A DNA stretch of 64,000 nt from Burkholderia stabilis (GCF_001742165.1 NZ_CP016444.1:496001-560000), one strand, 5' to 3'. Counted from the first letter of the stretch, positions 11,368 through 21,224 are shown. The notes: generated by a model not told the origin, from the letters alone. A program made the numbers and translations.

Positions 11368-12642
11368 GTGGATATTCTGCGCAGTCTCCTGGGCATGCTG
11401 TTCCTGTTGCTGGTGGCTTACCTGCTGTCGAACAACCGGCGCGCGGTGAGCGGGCGGACCATGATCGCCGCGCTGCTCACGCAGCTTGCGATCGGCGCGC
11501 TGGTGCTGTTCGTGCCGAGCGGGCGCGCGGTGCTGGCCGCGGCCGCGAACGGCGTCAATCGCGTGCTCGACATGGGCAATCACGGTATCGCGTTCGTGTT
11601 CGGCGGGCTGGTCGACAGCCGGATGTTCCAGCTGTTCGGCGACGGCGGCTTCGTGTTCGGCCTGCGCGTGCTGCCGATGATCATCTTCGTCACTGCGCTG
11701 ATCGCGGTGCTGTACTACATCGGCGTGATGAAGTGGATCGTCGCGATCCTCGGCGCCGGGCTGTCGAAAGTGCTCGGCGTGAGCCGCATCGAGGCGTGCT
11801 CGGCCGTCGCGACGATCTTCCTCGGACAGAGCGAGATGCCCGCGCTCGTGAAGCCGTTCGTGCGGAACATGACGAGCGCCGAGATCTTCACCGTGATGGC
11901 GAGCGGCATGGCGTCGGTTGCGGGCTCGGTGCTGGTCGGCTACGCCGGCCTCGGTGTGAAGATGGAATATCTGCTCGCCGCGTCGTTCATGGCGGTGCCG
12001 GGCGGCCTGCTGTTCGGCAAGCTGCTGTTTCCGACCGTCGAGCCGAGCCGCGTGGTGGTCGACGGTCTCGATTTCGACGACAAGCGGGCCGCCAACGTGA
12101 TCGAGGCGGCGGCGTCCGGTGCATCGGTCGGCCTGCGGATCGCGATCAACGTCGGCGCGATGCTGATCGCGTTCGTCGGGCTGATCGCGCTGATGAACCT
12201 CATCGTCGGCGGCGTGGCCACGTTCGCGGGCTTTCCGCAGATCACGCTGGTGAGCCTCATCGGCCACCTGTTCGCGCCGCTGGCCTGGATCATCGGCGTG
12301 CCGTGGCACGATGCGATGCTGGCCGGCAACTTCATCGGCGAGAAACTGATCTTCAACGAGTTCGTCGCCTACGGCGACCTGTCGCCGTATCTGAAGGGCA
12401 GCACGCATGTCGCGGCGGCCGGCCTGCAGGTGCTCGACCCGAAGACGCTCGCGATCGTGTCGTTCGCGCTGTGCGGCTTCGCGAACTTCTCGTCGATCGC
12501 GATTCTCGCCGGCGGCTTCAGCGCAGTCGCGCCCGAGCGTCGCTCCGAAGTCGCGCGGCACGGCTTGCGCGCGCTGACGGCCGCGACATTATCGAACTTG
12601 ATGAGCGCCGCGATTGCCGGCCTGTTCTTTTCCCTGCATTGA
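11368..12642 (+). CDS. nupC: Concentrative nucleoside transporter, NupC family
   Basis: A 424-residue CNT-family permease with an N-terminal helix ([15 protein letters not shown]), a pore/gate domain and the conserved substrate-site segments [23 protein letters not shown] and [12 protein letters not shown]. It imports nucleosides with H+ or Na+. The frame is open far upstream, but the GTG at 11368 is chosen because AAAGGAG (11355-11361) lies 6 bases before it and the protein then matches the family's normal N-terminus. deoA begins 38 bases after its stop, so imported pyrimidine nucleosides feed straight into phosphorolysis. Confidence 0.92.
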   Translation: MDILRSLLGMLFLLLVAYLLSNNRRAVSGRTMIAALLTQLAIGALVLFVPSGRAVLAAAANGVNRVLDMGNHGIAFVFGGLVDSRMFQLFGDGGFVFGLRVLPMIIFVTALIAVLYYIGVMKWIVAILGAGLSKVLGVSRIEACSAVATIFLGQSEMPALVKPFVRNMTSAEIFTVMASGMASVAGSVLVGYAGLGVKMEYLLAASFMAVPGGLLFGKLLFPTVEPSRVVVDGLDFDDKRAANVIEAAASGASVGLRIAINVGAMLIAFVGLIALMNLIVGGVATFAGFPQITLVSLIGHLFAPLAWIIGVPWHDAMLAGNFIGEKLIFNEFVAYGDLSPYLKGSTHVAAAGLQVLDPKTLAIVSFALCGFANFSSIAILAGGFSAVAPERRSEVARHGLRALTAATLSNLMSAAIAGLFFSLH

Positions 12643-12680
12643 ACCGTGCAGCGGCCGCTGACCGATCGAGGAGACGCACG

Positions 12681-13997
12681 ATGTTTCTACCGCAGGAATT
12701 CATCCGCCAGAAGCGCAACCGGCAGCCGCTCGATCGCGACGGGATAACCGCGTTCGTGCGCGGCGTGACCGACGGCAGCGTGACCGAAGGCCAGGTGGCC
12801 GCGTTCGCGATGGCCGTGTATTTCAACGACCTGAGCGTCGACGAGCGCGTCGCGCTGACCCTCGCGCAGCGCGACTCGGGCGACGTGCTCGACTGGCGTG
12901 CGCTCGATCTCGACGGGCCGGTGATCGACAAGCATTCGACCGGCGGCGTCGGCGATGTCGTGTCGCTGATGCTCGGGCCGATGGTGGCCGCTTGCGGCGG
13001 GTACGTGCCGATGATTTCGGGGCGCGGGCTCGGCCATACCGGCGGCACGCTCGACAAGCTCGGCGCGATTCCCGGTTACGACGTGACGCCCGATACGGAC
13101 GCGTTTCGCCGCACGGTGCGCGACGTCGGCGTCGCGATCATCGGGCAGACCGCGCGGCTCGCGCCGGCCGACAAGCGCATCTACGCGATTCGCGACGTGA
13201 CGGCGACGGTCGAGTCGGTCGCGATGATCACCGCGTCGATCCTGTCGAAGAAACTCGCGGCGGGACTCGACGGGCTCGTGATGGACGTCAAGGTCGGCTC
13301 CGGCGCGTTCATGCCGACCGTCGAGCAATCGGCGGAACTCGCGCGCAGCATCGTCGACGTCGGCAACGGCGCCGGCATGAAGACGACCGCGATCCTCACC
13401 GACATGAACCAGTCGCTTGCGCCGTGCGCGGGCAATGCGCTCGAAGTGGCGTGCGCGATCGACTACCTGACGGGCCGGTCGCGGCCGGCCCGCCTGCATG
13501 ACGTCACGATGGCGCTTGCGGCGGAGTTGCTCGTCACCGGCGGGCTGGCGCGCGATACCGCACAGGCGCGCGCGATGCTGCAGCGAGCGCTCGATTCGGG
13601 CGCGGCGGCGGAGCGTTTCGCGAGGATGATCGCGGCGCTCGGCGGCCCCGCGGACCTGATCGAGGCGCCCGGGCGTCATCTTGCGCCGGCGGTGGTGGTC
13701 GTGCCGGTGCCGGCGCGCGCGAGCGGCGTCGTGCGGCGGGTCGATTGCCGCGCGCTTGGGCTCGCGGTCGTCGCGCTCGGCGGCGGGCGCACGCGCGCGG
13801 AAGATGCGATCGACCACAGCGTCGGCCTGACGGCGCTCGCGGAGATCGGGCAGCGCGTCGAGGCCGGGCAGCCGCTGGGCTGCGTGCACGCCCGCGACGA
13901 TGCCGCCGCGGCACGCGCGGTGGAAGCGGTCCGGCACGGCTACGTGCTGGGCGAGACAGGCGACGCGCCGCCGACCATTCACCAGCGGATCGGCTGA
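12681..13997 (+). CDS. deoA: Thymidine phosphorylase
   Basis: A 438-residue protein, essentially the length of E. coli DeoA. It has the phosphate-site KHSTGG at 84-89 and the family signature at 113-132 ([10 protein letters not shown], then LDKLGAIPG), followed by the [17 protein letters not shown] stretch. It splits thymidine or deoxyuridine with phosphate into the free base and deoxyribose-1-phosphate, supplying thymine and uracil to the PreTA pathway. The ATG at 12681 follows GAGGAG. Frame-open sequence upstream overlaps nupC in another frame and is not coding. cdd follows after 118 bases. Confidence 0.95.
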   Translation: MFLPQEFIRQKRNRQPLDRDGITAFVRGVTDGSVTEGQVAAFAMAVYFNDLSVDERVALTLAQRDSGDVLDWRALDLDGPVIDKHSTGGVGDVVSLMLGPMVAACGGYVPMISGRGLGHTGGTLDKLGAIPGYDVTPDTDAFRRTVRDVGVAIIGQTARLAPADKRIYAIRDVTATVESVAMITASILSKKLAAGLDGLVMDVKVGSGAFMPTVEQSAELARSIVDVGNGAGMKTTAILTDMNQSLAPCAGNALEVACAIDYLTGRSRPARLHDVTMALAAELLVTGGLARDTAQARAMLQRALDSGAAAERFARMIAALGGPADLIEAPGRHLAPAVVVVPVPARASGVVRRVDCRALGLAVVALGGGRTRAEDAIDHSVGLTALAEIGQRVEAGQPLGCVHARDDAAAARAVEAVRHGYVLGETGDAPPTIHQRIG

Positions 13998-14115
13998 CCG
14001 ATAACCGCTGCCGGCACGGGAGACACGTGCGCGCGGCGGCTTCACATCACGGGGAGTATCGCGCGCGCCGGGATGCGGCTGCGCCGATGCATCCCGGCCC
14101 ACTAGCGGAGGCACC

Positions 14116-14511
14116 ATGGCAACGGAACGGGACGCACTGATCGAACAGGCCAAGGCGGCGCGCGAACGCGCGTATGCGCCGTATTCGCGCTTCAAGGTCG
14201 GCGCGGCGCTGCAGGCGCGCGACGGGACGATTTTTCACGGCTGCAACGTCGAGAACGCGTCGTACGGGCTGTGCAATTGCGCGGAGCGCACGGCGATGTT
14301 TGCGGCGATCGCGGCCGGCTATCGTCCGGGGGACTTCGCGCGGCTCGCGGTCGTCGGCGACACGGACGGCCCGATCGCACCGTGCGGCGCGTGCCGCCAG
14401 GTGATCATCGAGATTGGCCTGCCGGATATCGAAGTGATCCTGGGCAACCTGCAAGGCGCGGTCGAGGTCACGACGGCGCACGCGTTGCTGCCGGGCGCGT
14501 TCCGGTTGTGA
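14116..14511 (+). CDS. cdd: Cytidine deaminase (homotetrameric type)
   Basis: A 131-residue zinc deaminase of the small, tetrameric class. Zinc and catalysis motifs are intact: Cys55 and Glu57 in CNCAERTAM, and Cys90 and Cys93 in PCGACRQ. The substrate-binding FKVGAAL and NVENASYG motifs are also present. It converts cytidine and deoxycytidine to uridine and deoxyuridine, so cytosine nucleosides enter the same route. The ATG is preceded by GGAGGCACC. It is the last gene of the pyrimidine block, and a hairpin separates it from the convergent Rieske gene. Confidence 0.95.
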   Translation: MATERDALIEQAKAARERAYAPYSRFKVGAALQARDGTIFHGCNVENASYGLCNCAERTAMFAAIAAGYRPGDFARLAVVGDTDGPIAPCGACRQVIIEIGLPDIEVILGNLQGAVEVTTAHALLPGAFRL

Positions 14512-14516
14512 CGGCA

Positions 14517-14541
14517 TGCGTCGCGGCGCACCCGCGACGCA
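14517..14541. terminator. Hairpin between convergent cdd and Rieske genes
   Basis: TGCGTCGCG (14517-14525) and CGCGACGCA (14533-14541) make a perfect 9-bp stem with a 7-base loop, in the 34 bases between two convergent stop codons. There is no T-run on either strand, so it is a possible bidirectional end but not a typical intrinsic terminator. Confidence 0.45.
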
Positions 14542-14545
14542 CGGA

Positions 14546-15661
14546 TCATGCGCCGTCGCGCGCTTCGCGGATCGGGATCACGGTGCGTGCGCCGCACTGG
14601 CGCAGCAGGTCGCGCAGCTCGTTGATGACCGGAAACACTTCGTGGTTCCAGTCGGCGCCCTGGCGATCGTGCGCTTCCTGCTCGCGCTCGACGATCCAGC
14701 GATCCTCGCGGAAGATGCGCTCGGTGAACCACACGAGCAGCGGCCATGCGAGATCGAGCGCGAACGGGATGCCGGGCTTGTGGATCGACAGCATGCCGAA
14801 CGTGCGATTGGTGCGTTGCTCGGCGTCGAGCGGCACGTAGACGATCCACAGATCCATCACGAGCGTGCCTTCGCTCGAACGGATCTGCAGTGTCTGGTAC
14901 GGATAGCCGGTGCGCACCGTCATCACGCTCTTGTCGGACTGGTCGGCCGGCTTCTTGCTTGCGCCGAACACGAGTGCCTCGCCGACCGGCTGCTTGCCCT
15001 CCATCCGCGCGAACGTGTAGTCGACCTCGACCCAGTCGTCGCCGCGGCGACGGCCCACCGAGCGCGCGCGCATCTGTCCCATCTGCTTGCGGTGCAGGAA
15101 CTGATGGTTCATGTCCATCAGGTTCTCGTGCATGAACGAGTAGTGGCACTTGACCTCGCGGCCGAAGCGGCGAGTTTTGTACGCGCGGTTGTCCGCCGAT
15201 TCGAGCGCGGGGAACGGCCGCGTGTCGGCGAGCGTCGCGTCGCCGGGAAACACGAAGATCAGCCCGTGCGATTCGCGGCACGGGTACGCGCGCACGCCGT
15301 TCGGCAAGCGCTCGCGGCCGAGATAGGGCACGTCGACGCAGCGGCCGCTGTCGCACGCGTAGGTCCACCCGTGATAGCAGCAGCGCAGCGTTTCGCCGCT
15401 CACGACGCCCGCATGCAGCGGCACCTGGCGGTGCGCGCAACGATCTTCGAGCGCGTACACGGCGCCCGATTCGGTGCGCACGAGTACGATCGGATCGCCG
15501 GCGAAGCGCACGCCGAGCGTCTTGCCGCGCTTGAGCTCGCGCGACCACGCGAGCGGATACCAGTGATCGGGATGAATCGGCACGCGGCGCAGATCGCGCA
15601 CGCCGGTGCCGGAAGAGGGTTCTCCGACGGTGCTGCTGTCAGGCAAGGGCACTGCGAGCAT
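14546..15661 (-). CDS. Rieske [2Fe-2S] aromatic-ring-hydroxylase-type oxygenase
   Basis: A 371-residue protein with an N-terminal Rieske domain (Cys75, His77; Cys94, His97 in the CxH...CxxH pattern) and a catalytic domain holding the mononuclear-iron motif near 180-190 (HENLMDMNHQFLH). The layout is that of monooxygenase/demethylase-type Rieske enzymes. No ferredoxin or reductase gene lies next to it, so its electron donor must be elsewhere. The frame continues upstream to 15703, but the ATG at 15661 is preceded by AGGAGG with 8 bases spacing and is preferred. Substrate unknown. It converges on cdd and appears to be a single-gene unit. Confidence 0.88.
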   Translation of the reverse strand: MLAVPLPDSSTVGEPSSGTGVRDLRRVPIHPDHWYPLAWSRELKRGKTLGVRFAGDPIVLVRTESGAVYALEDRCAHRQVPLHAGVVSGETLRCCYHGWTYACDSGRCVDVPYLGRERLPNGVRAYPCRESHGLIFVFPGDATLADTRPFPALESADNRAYKTRRFGREVKCHYSFMHENLMDMNHQFLHRKQMGQMRARSVGRRRGDDWVEVDYTFARMEGKQPVGEALVFGASKKPADQSDKSVMTVRTGYPYQTLQIRSSEGTLVMDLWIVYVPLDAEQRTNRTFGMLSIHKPGIPFALDLAWPLLVWFTERIFREDRWIVEREQEAHDRQGADWNHEVFPVINELRDLLRQCGARTVIPIREARDGA

Positions 15662-15808
15662 GCGTGACGCCTCCTGGCTGGGCGGGTGTTCCGAACGCCG
15701 CATGGCGCGGCGTGGATCAGGAGAAGTCTACGCGAAGTTACCCGTTGCGGCGGACGCGATGCGGGTTTGCCCCGGCACGGCAGGCGCGATTTCCTTGATG
15801 CGGCGCAA

Positions 15809-15839
15809 CCCGGGCCGCACGTGAGGCGCCCGGCCCGGG
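15809..15839 (-). terminator. GC-rich hairpin downstream of msrA
   Basis: CCCGGGCCG (15809-15817) and CGGCCCGGG (15831-15839) form a 9-bp perfect stem with a 13-base loop, 41 bases past the msrA stop on the minus strand. No T-run follows. A transcript-end hairpin for the msrB-dipZ-msrA operon is plausible. Confidence 0.4.
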
Positions 15840-15879
15840 CCGCGCGGCGGGCAGTCCCCGTCACGCGGCCGGTTGCCGG

Positions 15880-16623
15880 TCACGAACCGGTATCGCGCCA
15901 CAGCACCGCGTCGGAGCGGTACAGCGCCGGGAAGCGCTGCTTCAGCCCGGCGACCTTCGGCAGGTCGTTGAACGCGATATACGGCGCGTCGGGATGCAGC
16001 TCGAGGTAGTTCTGGTGATAGGCCTCGGCCGGATAGAACCCCTTGTAGGCCTCGACGCGCGTGACGACGGGCGCGGGAAACACGTGCGCGCCGCCGAGCT
16101 GCGCGATGTACGCGGTCGCGACCGCGCGTTGCTGCGCGGTGGTCGGGAAGATCGCGGAGCGGTACTGCGGCCCATCGTCGGGGCCTTGCCGGTTGAGCTC
16201 GGTCGGATCGTGCGCGACCGAGAAGAACACCTGCAGCAGCCGGCCGTACGTGACCTGCGTCGGGTCGTAGACGATGCGGACCGATTCCGCGTGCCCCGTC
16301 AGCCCGGAGCCGACGAGCGCGTAGTGCGCGGTTTCGGACGCGCCGCCCGCATAACCGGCCGTGACCTGCTTCACGCCCTTCACGTGCTCGAACACGCCCT
16401 GCACGCCCCAGAAGCAGCCGCCGGCGAACACGGCCGTCTCGTCGTGCGACGCGCCGGGCGTTTCGTCGAGCGTCGGCGCGGGCACGGTGCGCATCGGTTC
16501 GGCGGAATTGACGATGCGCTGGAAGCCGAACACGGCGGCGGCCGCGACGGCGATCGCGCCGATGCGGCGCAGCATGGCCGCGCGCCGTCGCGGCGCGGCA
16601 TCGCGGGGGGGAATCGGGTTCAT
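15880..16623 (-). CDS. msrA: Peptide methionine-(S)-sulfoxide reductase MsrA, membrane-anchored
   Basis: A 247-residue MsrA with the catalytic GGCFWG motif (Cys70) and the downstream GYAGG and GPDDGPQYRS segments. Unlike the usual cytosolic enzyme it starts with an Arg-rich stretch and a hydrophobic segment (about residues 21-34), so the catalytic domain should face the periplasm. It reduces methionine-S-sulfoxide in oxidised proteins. The ATG at 16623 is chosen because AAGGAG lies 7 bases upstream; the frame stays open to 16830 without other support. It follows dipZ by 58 bases and completes an operon of two Msr enzymes with their likely reductant supply. Confidence 0.93.
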   Translation of the reverse strand: MNPIPPRDAAPRRRAAMLRRIGAIAVAAAAVFGFQRIVNSAEPMRTVPAPTLDETPGASHDETAVFAGGCFWGVQGVFEHVKGVKQVTAGYAGGASETAHYALVGSGLTGHAESVRIVYDPTQVTYGRLLQVFFSVAHDPTELNRQGPDDGPQYRSAIFPTTAQQRAVATAYIAQLGGAHVFPAPVVTRVEAYKGFYPAEAYHQNYLELHPDAPYIAFNDLPKVAGLKQRFPALYRSDAVLWRDTGS

Positions 16624-16681
16624 CGTTTGCTCCTTCGGAATGCGGGTGGAAGACGGTGCGCGGATGACGGGGCGCCCGCGT

Positions 16682-18526
16682 TCAACCGAAAGTGAATGCG
16701 TACGCATCGACACCGCGATCGAGAAACTCGATCGCGAACGTGCGGTCGGCGATCGCGCCGGGCTGCCTGACGAGCTGGTACAGGCGCTGCCCGGTGACGG
16801 TGCCGTAGCCCTGCGCATCGATGTCGGCACCGTGCGCGGCGCCGGGCGCCGCGCCGTCGAGCGTCACGCGAAAGCGCACCGGCTGGCCGTTCTCGCCGGG
16901 GCCGAGCACGAGGTGCAGGTCGCGCGCATGGAAGCGGTAGACGATCCGGCCGGCCGGTGCGGCGAGCGTCGCGCGCTCGGCGCCGACCTGCCACGTGCCG
17001 GCGAGGCCCCAGTCGTTGAGATCGGGGCGCGCCGGCGCGTCGTAGCGGTGCGCCGCATCGCGCACGACGCCGCCCGGCGACGTGAAGTCCTCCGCGCGCG
17101 CATAACCGACATAGGTTTCGGGCGAGCGCACGTCCGCGGCGTCCGCCGCCGCGAGCGCGCCCTTCGCGGGCGCACCGGCCAGCCCGAGCGGCACGTTCAA
17201 TGCTTCCGGATGGCCGGCTTCGGCGAGCAGAGACTGGATCGCGCGTTCCGACTGCGCGTATTCGCCTTCGCCGAAGTGGTGATGGCGGATGCGTCCCTGC
17301 GCGTCGACGAAGTAGTGCGCCGGCCAGTATTCGTTGCCGAACGCGCGCCAGATCGAATAGCCGTTGTCGATCGCGACCGGGTAGTCGATACCGAGGTCGT
17401 GCACGGCCTTCTTCACGTTGCCGATGTCGCGCTCGAACGCGAATTCCGGCGCATGCACGCCGATCACGACGAGCCCGTACGGCGCGTACTTGCGCGCCCA
17501 CGCGTTCGTGTAAGGCAGCGTGCGCAGGCAGTTGATGCACGAGTACGTCCAGAAATCGACGAGCACGACCTTGCCGCGCAGGCCGGCCGCGGTCAGCGGC
17601 GGCGAGTTCAGCCACTGCACGGCCCCGTCGAGCGACGGCAGCGTGCCTTCGACGGGCAGCGCGGACGGCGTCGAGCCGACCGCGCGCATCATTGCGCCGC
17701 CGGGCTGCGCGCCATCGGCGGTCGCCGCCATCATCGCGCCGCCCGCCGCGTTGCCGGCGGCATCGCCGGTCGCGGCCATCGCCGCCGGCGTGCCGTTCGA
17801 GCGGCCGCCGAGCCGGTCGATGAGCTTCGTCTCGAGCCCGCCCGTCGCGACGGTCGACAGTTGCGCGAGTGCGCCGGTATCGAGGCCGAGCGCGATCGCG
17901 CCGACGCCGGCCAGCAGCGCTACGCCGATGCCGCGCCGGATCCATTCGCCGGCGCCGAGCGAGCGCTTCATCGCGGCGAACACCTTGCCGCCGATCACGA
18001 GCGCGACGGCGAGCGATGTCGCCGCGCCGGCCGCATATGCGACGAGCAGCAGCGTCGTGCCGACGCTCGCGCCGCGCAGCGCGGCGCCGGTCAGCACGAG
18101 CCCGAGGATCGGGCCTGCGCAGGGCGCCCACAGCAGGCCCGTCGCGACGCCGAGCAGCAGCGACGACGCGGGGCCGGCCGGGCGGCCGTCGCGCTGCGCG
18201 AGCCCGGTGAGCCGGTTGCCGGCAGCGACGAGCGGGCGCGTCAGGTGTTCCGCGAAGCGCGGCATCAGCAGCGTCAGGCCGAACACGGCGAGCAGCACGA
18301 TCGCGATCCAGCGGCCGGCCTGGTTGGCCTGCGCGACCCAGCCGCCGCCGACGGCGGCGAGCGTCGCGACGACGGCGAACGTGAGCGCCATGCCGGCGAG
18401 CAGCGGCAGGCCGGTGCGCACGAACGGCTGGTCAGCGCGCGCGAACACGAATGGCAGCACGGGCAGGATGCACGGGCTCAGGATCGTGAGCACGCCGCCG
18501 AGATAGGCAAGGACGATGAGCAGCAT
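16682..18526 (-). CDS. DipZ-like thiol reductant transporter (CcdA + thioredoxin-like + C-terminal domain)
   Basis: A 614-residue fusion. Residues 1 to about 235 form a CcdA/DsbD-like membrane domain with the two redox cysteines in LSPC (Cys19) and WAPC (Cys136). A Gly/Ala/Met-rich linker runs to about 295. A TlpA/thioredoxin-like domain follows with WTYSCINC (Cys330/Cys333), then a C-terminal beta-rich domain as in mycobacterial DipZ. By family it carries electrons from cytoplasmic thioredoxin across the membrane to a periplasmic dithiol. It lies between msrB (34-base gap) and msrA (58-base gap), so re-reducing exported Msr enzymes is the likely job. The ATG is preceded by GGAGAACGCACC. Confidence 0.88.
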   Translation of the reverse strand: MLLIVLAYLGGVLTILSPCILPVLPFVFARADQPFVRTGLPLLAGMALTFAVVATLAAVGGGWVAQANQAGRWIAIVLLAVFGLTLLMPRFAEHLTRPLVAAGNRLTGLAQRDGRPAGPASSLLLGVATGLLWAPCAGPILGLVLTGAALRGASVGTTLLLVAYAAGAATSLAVALVIGGKVFAAMKRSLGAGEWIRRGIGVALLAGVGAIALGLDTGALAQLSTVATGGLETKLIDRLGGRSNGTPAAMAATGDAAGNAAGGAMMAATADGAQPGGAMMRAVGSTPSALPVEGTLPSLDGAVQWLNSPPLTAAGLRGKVVLVDFWTYSCINCLRTLPYTNAWARKYAPYGLVVIGVHAPEFAFERDIGNVKKAVHDLGIDYPVAIDNGYSIWRAFGNEYWPAHYFVDAQGRIRHHHFGEGEYAQSERAIQSLLAEAGHPEALNVPLGLAGAPAKGALAAADAADVRSPETYVGYARAEDFTSPGGVVRDAAHRYDAPARPDLNDWGLAGTWQVGAERATLAAPAGRIVYRFHARDLHLVLGPGENGQPVRFRVTLDGAAPGAAHGADIDAQGYGTVTGQRLYQLVRQPGAIADRTFAIEFLDRGVDAYAFTFG

Positions 18527-18560
18527 GGTGCGTTCTCCAGTCGGTCGAAGCAGGGCCGGA

Positions 18561-19091
18561 TCAGGCGGCGGCCGGGTGGAAGGCGAGCGCGAGCCCGTTC
18601 ATGCAGTAGCGCAGGCCGGTCGGCGCCGGGCCGTCGTCGAACACGTGCCCGAGATGGCCGCCGCAGCGGCGGCAGTGCACTTCGGTGCGGATCATCCCGA
18701 ACGACGCGTCGGTGTTGGTCGCGACCGCGTGGTCGAGCGGCTTCCAGAAGCTCGGCCAGCCCGTGTGGCTGTCGAACTTGGCGGCCGACGAGAACAGCGC
18801 GAGGTCGCAGCCGGCGCACGCGAACGTGCCGTGCCGGTGCTCGTCGTTCAGCGGGCTGCTGTACGGCCGCTCGGTGCCGGCGTCGCGCAGGACGTCGTAC
18901 TGGGCGGGCGTGAGCCGGCGATGCCATTCGGCGTCGCTGAGCGTGATTTCGAAGCGGGTGCCCGGCTGCGGGGTGGCCGGCGGCGCAGCGAACGCGCGGC
19001 CGACCAGCGCGCGGCGGCCGGCGGACGACAGTGCCGCGAGCGCGGCGAGGCCGGTGGCGCCGGCGAACAGCAGATGTCTGCGGGTGGGCAT
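18561..19091 (-). CDS. msrB: Peptide methionine-(R)-sulfoxide reductase MsrB, Tat-type signal
   Basis: A 176-residue MsrB whose N-terminus (MPTRRHLLFAGATGLAAL) has a twin-Arg followed by a hydrophobic core, which suggests Tat export. The catalytic domain has both zinc CxxC pairs (Cys92/95 and Cys140/143) and the resolving/catalytic RYCMN (Cys163). It reduces methionine-R-sulfoxide and complements msrA two genes away. The frame is open to 19298, but the ATG at 19091 has AGGAG 7 bases upstream and gives a complete signal sequence. It is the first gene of the operon; its promoter must lie in 19092-19604. Confidence 0.92.
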   Translation of the reverse strand: MPTRRHLLFAGATGLAALAALSSAGRRALVGRAFAAPPATPQPGTRFEITLSDAEWHRRLTPAQYDVLRDAGTERPYSSPLNDEHRHGTFACAGCDLALFSSAAKFDSHTGWPSFWKPLDHAVATNTDASFGMIRTEVHCRRCGGHLGHVFDDGPAPTGLRYCMNGLALAFHPAAA

Positions 19092-19604
19092 GATGGGCTC
19101 CTGGAAGCAGGTCCTGAAAACATGCGCCCATCGTAGGCGGCAGCCGGTGTCGAAGTCCTCACGGAAAGTTAAAGGAATCGTGATTAATTGCCGGGTGCTC
19201 CGGCCGGCGCCGCCGAATCCGTCAGAGCCCCGTCTGACAAGGATTTTCGGGGAATTCGCGGTTCGCCCATTTCCGGGGGAATCCCGCACGAGCCGCAACT
19301 TTTTAGTGTTTTTTTTATGTTTGCGGTGTCGGGTAGGCGATCAACAGGAGGCGCGGAAAGAAAGGCCGAAAGGAGGGCGGCAAGTTGCAGCAAGGTGCGA
19401 TCGAAAAGCATGGGCTGCACGACCCTTCGTGCCCACAGGATCGCAGGCGTGTTTGCGTCGAACGTTCTGCCGTTGCTTACCGCGATGTCCGAATCATCTC
19501 GTCATCCTGCGCTAACGTGACAATGCCGCCAGTTGACACCGGTCTGCGCATCTCCTGATCGACTGCGACGACTTGATCTCGGTCCGGGACATCAGTTCGG
19601 CACA
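19092..19604. other. Intergenic region upstream of msrB, no supported gene
   Basis: This 513-base gap lies between msrB (transcribed leftward) and the end of the glutamate-synthase-like gene. It holds the msrB promoter and a less GC-rich patch with an eight-T run near 19310-19318. A 78-codon minus-strand frame (19184-19420) has Cys and Leu-rich segments but no ribosome site or recognised family, and I do not call it. I see no convincing terminator for the upstream gene. Confidence 0.6.
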
Positions 19605-21224
19605 TCACCCGAGTCGCTCGTACACAATCTTTCCCGGCGAGAACGAATCGCTGCGCGCGACTGGCCACCACGTGTCATACAGCGCGGACCCAAAGGGTCC
19701 GTCACCCAGCAGCACACCCGGCTTCAGATACTCGAGCAGCGACGACAAAAGATCGATCTGGTGCGGCGTGACACGCTGGACAATGTGATGCGCGCGCAAC
19801 TCGGACGGGTGTTCAAGGCCCGCAGCTTGCACCAGCTCCTGCAGCGCGTGCAGCGTATTGCGGTGGAAATTGTAGACGCGCTCGGCCTTGTCAGGCACGA
19901 CGAGCGCGCGCTGGCGAGCGGGATCCTGGGTCGCGACGCCGGTCGGGCAGCGGCCTGTATCGCAGTGCTGCGCCTGGATACAGCCGACTGCGAACATGAA
20001 GCCGCGTGCCGAGTTGATCCAGTCCGCGCCGATCGCGAGCGCGCGTGCGATGTCGAATGCGGTGATGATCTTGCCGCTTGCGCCGAGCTTCACCTGATCA
20101 CGCAAGCCGATCCCGACCAACGTGTTGTGCACGATCAGCAAGCCTTCCTGCAGCGGCATGCCAACGTGGTCGGTAAATTCGAGCGGTGCGGCGCCGGTGC
20201 CGCCTTCCGCACCGTCGACCACGATGAAATCCGGCACGATGCCGGTTTCCAGCATGGCCTTCGCAATGCCGAAGAACTCCCAGGGATGTCCGATACACAG
20301 CTTGAAGCCGGTCGGCTTGCCACCCGAAAGATCGCGCAGTTGGTCAATGAAGACGAGCAGTTCGCGAGGCGTCGCGAACGCCGAGTGCGCGGACGGCGAG
20401 ATGCAGTCCTGCCCCATCGGGATGCCGCGCGTCTCGGCGATTTCGCGCGTCACTTTCGCCGCGGAGAGGATGCCACCGTGACCGGGCTTCGCGCCCTGCG
20501 ACAGCTTCACCTCGATCATTTTCACCTGCCCATCGCGCGCTTGCTGCGCGAATCGATCCGGGTCGAATGTGCCATCGGCGTTTCGGCAACCAAAGTAGCC
20601 CGAACCGATTTCCCAAATGAGGTCGCCGCCATGTTCGCGATGGTACGGCGAAATGGACCCTTCACCCGTGTCGTGCGCGAAGTTGCCTTGCTTCGCGCCG
20701 CGATTGAGGGCGCGGATCGCATTCGCCGACAGCGCGCCGAAGCTCATCGCCGAGACGTTGAAGATCGACATGTCGTACGGCGCCAGGCGGGACGCGCCGA
20801 CGCGGATCCGGAAATCGTGTCCGTCGAGTTGTGTCGGCACGAGCGAATGATCGATCCACTGGTGCGCGACGATCTTCACATCGAGTTTGGTGCCGAACGG
20901 TCGCTTGTCCCCGACGTTTTTTGCTCGCTGGTAGACGAGGCTGCGCTGCACATGCGAGAACGGCTTCTCGTCGGTGTCGCCCTCGATGAAGTACTGACGC
21001 ACGGCCGGGCGAATGAACTCGGACAGGAAACGCAGGTGGCCCGCGAGCGGGTAATTGCGCAGGATCGCGTGCCGGTGCTGCCGCATGTCGGACAGGCCTA
21101 GAACGATCAGCGCGGTGACAGGAATGAGCCACAACCACGAGATCGCCTGCCGGGCCACGAGGATGGCAACGGCAGCGAAGAAAAGGGCCACGCACCACAT
21201 CGCTAGGTAGCGTTTGCTGAACAT
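19605..21224 (-). CDS. FMN-binding glutamate-synthase-family protein, membrane-anchored
   Basis: A 539-residue protein: two N-terminal hydrophobic segments (about 8-45), then the FMN/central barrel of the glutamate synthase large subunit. Visible features are SAMSFGALSANAIRALNRGA, the substrate-site GGHGGIL-like segment (PGHGGILSAAKV), VVDGAEGGTGAAP, and the cysteine cluster CIQAQHCDTGRCPTG, which fits the [3Fe-4S] site. It lacks the amidotransferase and C-terminal domains of GltB. Stand-alone proteins of this type are common in proteobacteria and their physiological substrate is unclear, so I do not call it glutamate synthase. GGAG lies 5 bases before the ATG. It appears to be a single-gene unit. 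Confidence 0.88.
   Translation of the reverse strand: MFSKRYLAMWCVALFFAAVAILVARQAISWLWLIPVTALIVLGLSDMRQHRHAILRNYPLAGHLRFLSEFIRPAVRQYFIEGDTDEKPFSHVQRSLVYQRAKNVGDKRPFGTKLDVKIVAHQWIDHSLVPTQLDGHDFRIRVGASRLAPYDMSIFNVSAMSFGALSANAIRALNRGAKQGNFAHDTGEGSISPYHREHGGDLIWEIGSGYFGCRNADGTFDPDRFAQQARDGQVKMIEVKLSQGAKPGHGGILSAAKVTREIAETRGIPMGQDCISPSAHSAFATPRELLVFIDQLRDLSGGKPTGFKLCIGHPWEFFGIAKAMLETGIVPDFIVVDGAEGGTGAAPLEFTDHVGMPLQEGLLIVHNTLVGIGLRDQVKLGASGKIITAFDIARALAIGADWINSARGFMFAVGCIQAQHCDTGRCPTGVATQDPARQRALVVPDKAERVYNFHRNTLHALQELVQAAGLEHPSELRAHHIVQRVTPHQIDLLSSLLEYLKPGVLLGDGPFGSALYDTWWPVARSDSFSPGKIVYERLG

Noticed and set aside
19184..19420. 78-codon minus-strand frame upstream of msrB
   Set aside because: Some Leu-rich signal-like sequence but no ribosome site, family or operon partner.
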